From Trebonia sp963767685 (GTDB lineage Bacteria; Actinomycetota; Actinomycetes; Streptosporangiales; Streptosporangiaceae): DNA of 64,000 nt. Where the stretch lies: assembly GCA_963767685.1 (NCBI GenBank), contig CAVYEZ010000018.1:434001-498000 (forward strand), read 5' to 3'. Made by a program: the position numbers and the translations under genes. This document shows, piece by piece, positions 60,029 to 64,000 of this stretch (within the stretch, counting starts at the first letter, position 1; each line of letters opens with the position of its first letter). Under the pieces are notes generated by a model. That model saw only the letters and a list, made by a program, of their open reading frames with translations, was not told the DNA's origin and searched no databases.

Positions 60029-63000
60029 ATGGGATCACTTCACGTCCCGCGACCGGCCTGGCCCCGGTGGGCCAGGCCATGGCGGGGCCACCGGGGCCTC
60101 GGGGCCCTGGCGGTCGCGGTCCTGGCCGCCCTGACGGTGGTGACCGGCGGGCAACACGCGGCCTACGCGGCCACCGACGCCCCCTACGGGGGGACGACGG
60201 CGGCGGTGCCGGGCACCGTGTACGCGGCGAACTACGACACCGGCGGGCAGGGCGTCGCCTACAACGTCACCGCCGCCAACGGCTCCGCCAACGGCTACCG
60301 CTCCGACGGGATAGACCTCGAGGCCACCGCCGACACCCAGAACAACACCGGCGCCGGCGCCGACGACATCGGGTGGACCACCGCCGGGCAGTGGTTCAAC
60401 TACACGGTCAACGTCGCCACGGCCGGCACCTACACGGTCGCCTTCCGCGTCTCATCGCCGTACGGGATCGCCGACGCGCTGCACATCGATAACTCCTCCG
60501 GCACCAGCCTGACCGGCTCGGTCACCGTCCCCAACACCGGCGGGTACGAGACGTGGACGACCGTTGATGCCAGCGTCACCCTCCCGGCCGGGCAGCAGAC
60601 GCTGACCGTCGACCAGGACTCCAACGGGTGGAACTTCCACTTCATGACCTTCACCCTCGCCTCCTCCGGCGGCGGCTCGGGCGGTGACCAGCCGTTCGGC
60701 GGAACGCCGGCCCCGGTGCCTGGCACGGTCCAGGCCGCTAACTACGACACCGGCGGGCAGGGCGTCGCCTACAACGTCACCGCCGCCAACGGCACCGCCA
60801 ACAGCTACCGCTCCGACGGCGTCGACCTCGAGGACACCGCCGACACGTCGGACACCAGTCCGGCCGGCGGCGCTTACGACGTCGGCTGGACAGGCACCGG
60901 GCAGTGGTTCAAGTACACCGTCAACGTCGCGACCGCCGGGGCGTACACGGTCAGCTTGCGGGTGGCGGCACCCGCGGCCGTGACCGACGCGCTGCACATC
61001 GCCAACTCCTCCGGCACCAACCTGACCGGCGCGGTCGCCGTCGCCGCCACCGGCGGGTACCAGACCTGGACCACGGTCACGGCCAATGTCACCCTGTCGG
61101 CCGGCGCGCAGACGCTCACTGTCGACCAGGACGCCGTCGGCTGGAACCTCCACTACCTGGCCTTCACCGCAGGATCGAGTGGCGGTGGCGGTGGCGGCCC
61201 GACGGAGTACTGCGGCACGCAGGACCTCGCGCTCGACCAGCCGACGACGGCCTCCTCGACCTATTCCGCCACCGGCAACCTGGCGTCCGCCGCCACCGAC
61301 GGCAACCCGGGCACCCGTTGGGAAAGCGCGTACAGCGACCCGCAGTGGCTCGAGGTCGACCTCGGGTCCCAGACCCAGATCTGCAGCGCCAGCCTGCTCT
61401 GGGAGACCGCGTACGCCTCGGCGTTCCAGATCCAGGTGTCCACCGACAACGCGAACTGGAGCACGGTCTACTCCACCACAACGGCCACCGGCGGGAGCGA
61501 GTCGTTCACCTTCTCGACGACCGGCCGCTACATCCGGGTGTACGCCACCAAGCGGGCGACCCAGTGGGGCGACTCGATCTTCGAGTTCGACGTTTACGGC
61601 CTGACCACCACCGCCCCGCTGACCGGCGGCAACGGCAACGGCGGCAACGGAGTCTGCCCCTGGGTTGGTTCCACCGCGTCGGTCGCGAGCCGGGTCCAGC
61701 AGGTGCTCAACACCATGGACCAGTCGGAGGAGTTCACCATGCTTTCCGGCGACGGCGGCTCGTCCTATATCGGCCAGGTCGCCGCCATCCCCAACCTGTG
61801 CATACCGGCGATCAACATGCAAGACGGCCCGAACGGCGTCGGCGACGGGACGGGCGGCGTGACCGCCTTCCCCGACGGCGAGAACGCCGCCGCCACCTGG
61901 GACCCGGCACTGATCCAGCAGGAGGGCACCGCGGTGGGCGCGGAGTTCGCCGGCAAGGGCGTGAACGTCTCGCTCGGCCCGACAACCAACCTGGTCCGCG
62001 ACCCGCGCTGGGGCCGCACCTATGAAACCTACGGCGAGGACCCCTACCTGGCCGGCCAGATCACCTCGGCGGAAGTCACCGGCATCCAGAGCCAGGACGT
62101 GATGGCCATGGTCAAGCACGTCGCCGCCTACGACCAGGAGCAGTACCCCAACGGCAACAACAACGAGACGGTCAGCCAGCAGGCACTGCAAGAGCTCTAC
62201 CTGGCGCCCTTTGAGACGTCCATCAAGCAGTCCGCGCCGGCCTCGTTCATGTGCTCCTACGCCGTGGTCAACGGCAACGCCTCCTGCCAGAACGCCTACA
62301 TGCAGATAGACGGGCTGGACAACAACGCGAACTTCGGCGGCTTCATCACCTCTGACTGGGGTGGCGACTACAACAACGTCGCCTCGGTCGAGGGCGGCAT
62401 GGACATCGGGATGCCATTCCCGGGTTCGATCCCGGCCGACCTGGCCAACGCGATCACGTCCGGCGCGCTCAGCCAGTACACGATCAACGAGGCGGTCGGC
62501 CGCATCCTGACCCAGATGTTCGCCTTCGGCATGTTCGACAACCCGCAGGCCGGCTCCCTCTCCGCCACCGTCACCAGCGCGGCGCACCAGCAGACCGCGC
62601 TGCAGCTCGGCGAGGAGGGCACGGTCCTGCTGAAGAACAACGGCATCTTGCCGCTCAACCCGGCAGGCACCGAGTCCATCGCGGTTATCGGCACCGACGC
62701 CGGCGCCGGGGTAGAACTCGCCGGCGGCGGCAGCGGCACGGTCACCAGCTCGAACACGATCTGGCCGATTACCGGAATCCAGAACGCGGCCGGGCCGAAC
62801 GTCAAGGTGACCTACACGCCGGGCAATGACAACGGCACGACCGACATCCCGCAGGCGGTCGCCGCGGCGAAGGCCGCGACCGACGCGATCATCTACGTCA
62901 ACGCACCGGAGGGCGAGGAGACCGACCTAACCACCCTCGACCTTTCCGCCACTGACGAGTCGATGATTTCGCAAGTGGCCGCGGCTAACCCGAACACCAT

Positions 63001-64000
63001 CGTGGTGATCAACAGTGGCTCCCCGGTGGTCATGCCATGGCTTAACAGCGCGGCGGGCGTGTTCGAGAACTGGTACGGCGGGCAAGAGACTGGCGCCGCC
63101 ATGGCCGCGCTGATCTTCGGCACCGTCAACCCGTCAGGCAAGCTCCCTGTCACGTTCCCGTCCAGCCTTAGCCAGGTCCCGGCGCAGACCACCGCGCAGT
63201 GGCCGGGCACCTCGACCGGGGTTACCTACAGCGAGGGCGTGGACATCGGCTACCGCTGGTACCAGTCGCAGAACATCACGCCCGCGTTCCCGTTCGGGTA
63301 CGGGCTGTCGTACACGTCCTTCTCCTTCTCCAACCTGAACGTCGGCGCGTTCAACGCCAACGGCCGCGCGACGGTGACCGCCACGGTCACCAACACCGGG
63401 TCGAGGGCGGGCGCGGACGTGGCGCAGCTGTACGTCGGCGACCCGGCCGCCAGTCAGGACCCGCCCCAGCAGCTCGAGGGCTTCCAGCGCGTCACGCTCA
63501 ACCCCGGGCAGAGCGCGACGGTCACCTTCCCGCTGACCATCCACAACCTGGCCTCGTGGTCACCGGCCGACAACGCCTGGGAGGCACCGGCCGGCACCTA
63601 CGGGATCTCGGTCGGCGACTCCTCGGTCAACCGGCCGCTGACCGGCTCGACCAGCCTCGCCCAGAAGCTGACCGGCCAGGTCGCCGCGGGTGCCGCGGGC
63701 GCGGGCGTCTCCCCGGCCAACACTGCGGTGAGCACGAACGTCACCGCGAACTCGGGCGTCCCCGGAGCGGAGACCGTCGGGGTCGTCAACCCCTACGGCT
63801 ACAGCGCGGCCAAGGGCGCCGCGGTGTCGTTCACCATGCAAGCCGACGACTCCAACCCGTCCCAGACCCTCACCTACACCGCCACCGGGCTGCCGCCCGG
63901 CATCAGCATCGCCTCGAACGGGACGATCTCCGGTGCCGGCACCACGCTCGGGACCTACACCGTCACCGTCACCGCGACCGACACGGAAGGAGTCTCGGGC
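60029..64000 (+). CDS. Secreted GH3 glycosidase with CBM6-like and F5/8-type modules (3' end outside window)
   Basis: At least 1,324 codons; no stop before the window ends. ATG 60029 follows GAGGAG at 8 nt and begins a signal peptide ending near AAYAA. Modules in order: CBM6-like (about 45-190 and 225-375, each with PGTVxAANYDTGGQGVAYNV), F5/8 type C (about 394-525; NLASAATDGNPGTRWESAYS), GH3 N-domain (NLVRDPRWGRTYETYGEDPY, KHVAAYDQE, FITSDWGG with nucleophile Asp776), GH3 C-domain (EEGTVLLKNNGILPLNP, NPSGKLPVTFP), FN3-like (about 1107-1187) and a putative Ig domain at the edge (GLPPGISIASNGTISG). Likely a beta-glucosidase or related exo-enzyme. Confidence 0.9.
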   Translation, partial: MGSLHVPRPAWPRWARPWRGHRGLGALAVAVLAALTVVTGGQHAAYAATDAPYGGTTAAVPGTVYAANYDTGGQGVAYNVTAANGSANGYRSDGIDLEATADTQNNTGAGADDIGWTTAGQWFNYTVNVATAGTYTVAFRVSSPYGIADALHIDNSSGTSLTGSVTVPNTGGYETWTTVDASVTLPAGQQTLTVDQDSNGWNFHFMTFTLASSGGGSGGDQPFGGTPAPVPGTVQAANYDTGGQGVAYNVTAANGTANSYRSDGVDLEDTADTSDTSPAGGAYDVGWTGTGQWFKYTVNVATAGAYTVSLRVAAPAAVTDALHIANSSGTNLTGAVAVAATGGYQTWTTVTANVTLSAGAQTLTVDQDAVGWNLHYLAFTAGSSGGGGGGPTEYCGTQDLALDQPTTASSTYSATGNLASAATDGNPGTRWESAYSDPQWLEVDLGSQTQICSASLLWETAYASAFQIQVSTDNANWSTVYSTTTATGGSESFTFSTTGRYIRVYATKRATQWGDSIFEFDVYGLTTTAPLTGGNGNGGNGVCPWVGSTASVASRVQQVLNTMDQSEEFTMLSGDGGSSYIGQVAAIPNLCIPAINMQDGPNGVGDGTGGVTAFPDGENAAATWDPALIQQEGTAVGAEFAGKGVNVSLGPTTNLVRDPRWGRTYETYGEDPYLAGQITSAEVTGIQSQDVMAMVKHVAAYDQEQYPNGNNNETVSQQALQELYLAPFETSIKQSAPASFMCSYAVVNGNASCQNAYMQIDGLDNNANFGGFITSDWGGDYNNVASVEGGMDIGMPFPGSIPADLANAITSGALSQYTINEAVGRILTQMFAFGMFDNPQAGSLSATVTSAAHQQTALQLGEEGTVLLKNNGILPLNPAGTESIAVIGTDAGAGVELAGGGSGTVTSSNTIWPITGIQNAAGPNVKVTYTPGNDNGTTDIPQAVAAAKAATDAIIYVNAPEGEETDLTTLDLSATDESMISQVAAANPNTIVVINSGSPVVMPWLNSAAGVFENWYGGQETGAAMAALIFGTVNPSGKLPVTFPSSLSQVPAQTTAQWPGTSTGVTYSEGVDIGYRWYQSQNITPAFPFGYGLSYTSFSFSNLNVGAFNANGRATVTATVTNTGSRAGADVAQLYVGDPAASQDPPQQLEGFQRVTLNPGQSATVTFPLTIHNLASWSPADNAWEAPAGTYGISVGDSSVNRPLTGSTSLAQKLTGQVAAGAAGAGVSPANTAVSTNVTANSGVPGAETVGVVNPYGYSAAKGAAVSFTMQADDSNPSQTLTYTATGLPPGISIASNGTISGAGTTLGTYTVTVTATDTEGVSG

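Overview
The window comes from a high-GC actinomycete (Actinomycetota). Supporting signs are strong GC bias, many GTG/TTG starts, a chaplin-like secreted protein, a mycofactocin-type MftD, an F420-type PPOX protein, two ROK regulators, and the kinase/FHA/FN3/MoxR/DUF58/transglutaminase-fold locus typical of the group. I cannot place it to genus from sequence alone. No rRNA, tRNA, CRISPR array, complete insertion sequence or prophage was recognised.

Layout. 1-0.9 kb: decayed DNA with a DrrA-type ABC ATPase remnant and arrays of a ~31-nt repeat that recurs at 45 kb. 0.9-11.3 kb: chaplin-like protein, MTH1187-type protein, PurM-family enzyme, M20 dipeptidase, NudC, an orphan winged-helix regulator, a PPOX protein divergent from MftD across a strong dyad, a cysteine-less DksA/TraR-like protein and a large ATPase-LuxR regulator. 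11.8-21.3 kb: a catabolic operon on the minus strand (family-5 binding protein, OppBCDF-like transporter, GH4 enzyme with a frameshift, BadF/NAGK-type kinase). It diverges from a ROK regulator across a dyad operator; I infer import and breakdown of a short oligosaccharide such as cellobiose or chitobiose. 21.3-24.5 kb: three redox enzymes.

24.7-41.0 kb: one signalling/cell-envelope locus, PP2C phosphatase, FHA protein, membrane Ser/Thr kinase, a ~2,080-residue Ig/FN3 surface protein, MoxR ATPase, DUF58 and a membrane transglutaminase-fold protein that lacks its catalytic Cys. 41-45 kb: accessory region with an SDR remnant, a TetR-controlled NTF2/aldo-keto reductase pair with two operators, a GC-rich minisatellite, a NUDIX hydrolase, and an AraC remnant fused to a glyoxalase-like tail. 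45.2-46.9 kb: acyl-CoA ligase.

46.9-54.2 kb: the best candidate for an undescribed system. A RelE-like/UvrD-type helicase fused to an unknown C-terminal domain is translationally coupled to an unrecognised multi-domain protein, and diverges from a single-chain GmrSD-like (DUF262 plus HNH) nuclease with its own unknown C-terminal domain. 54.2-64 kb: a secreted polysaccharide-degradation region: GH25 lysozyme, GH64-like beta-1,3-glucanase with two CBM6-like modules, a ROK regulator, and a GH3 glycosidase with two CBM6-like modules and an F5/8-type module that runs off the window. Both CBM6 enzymes carry the same ~18-bp operator at the same distance from their predicted promoters, which defines a small ROK regulon.
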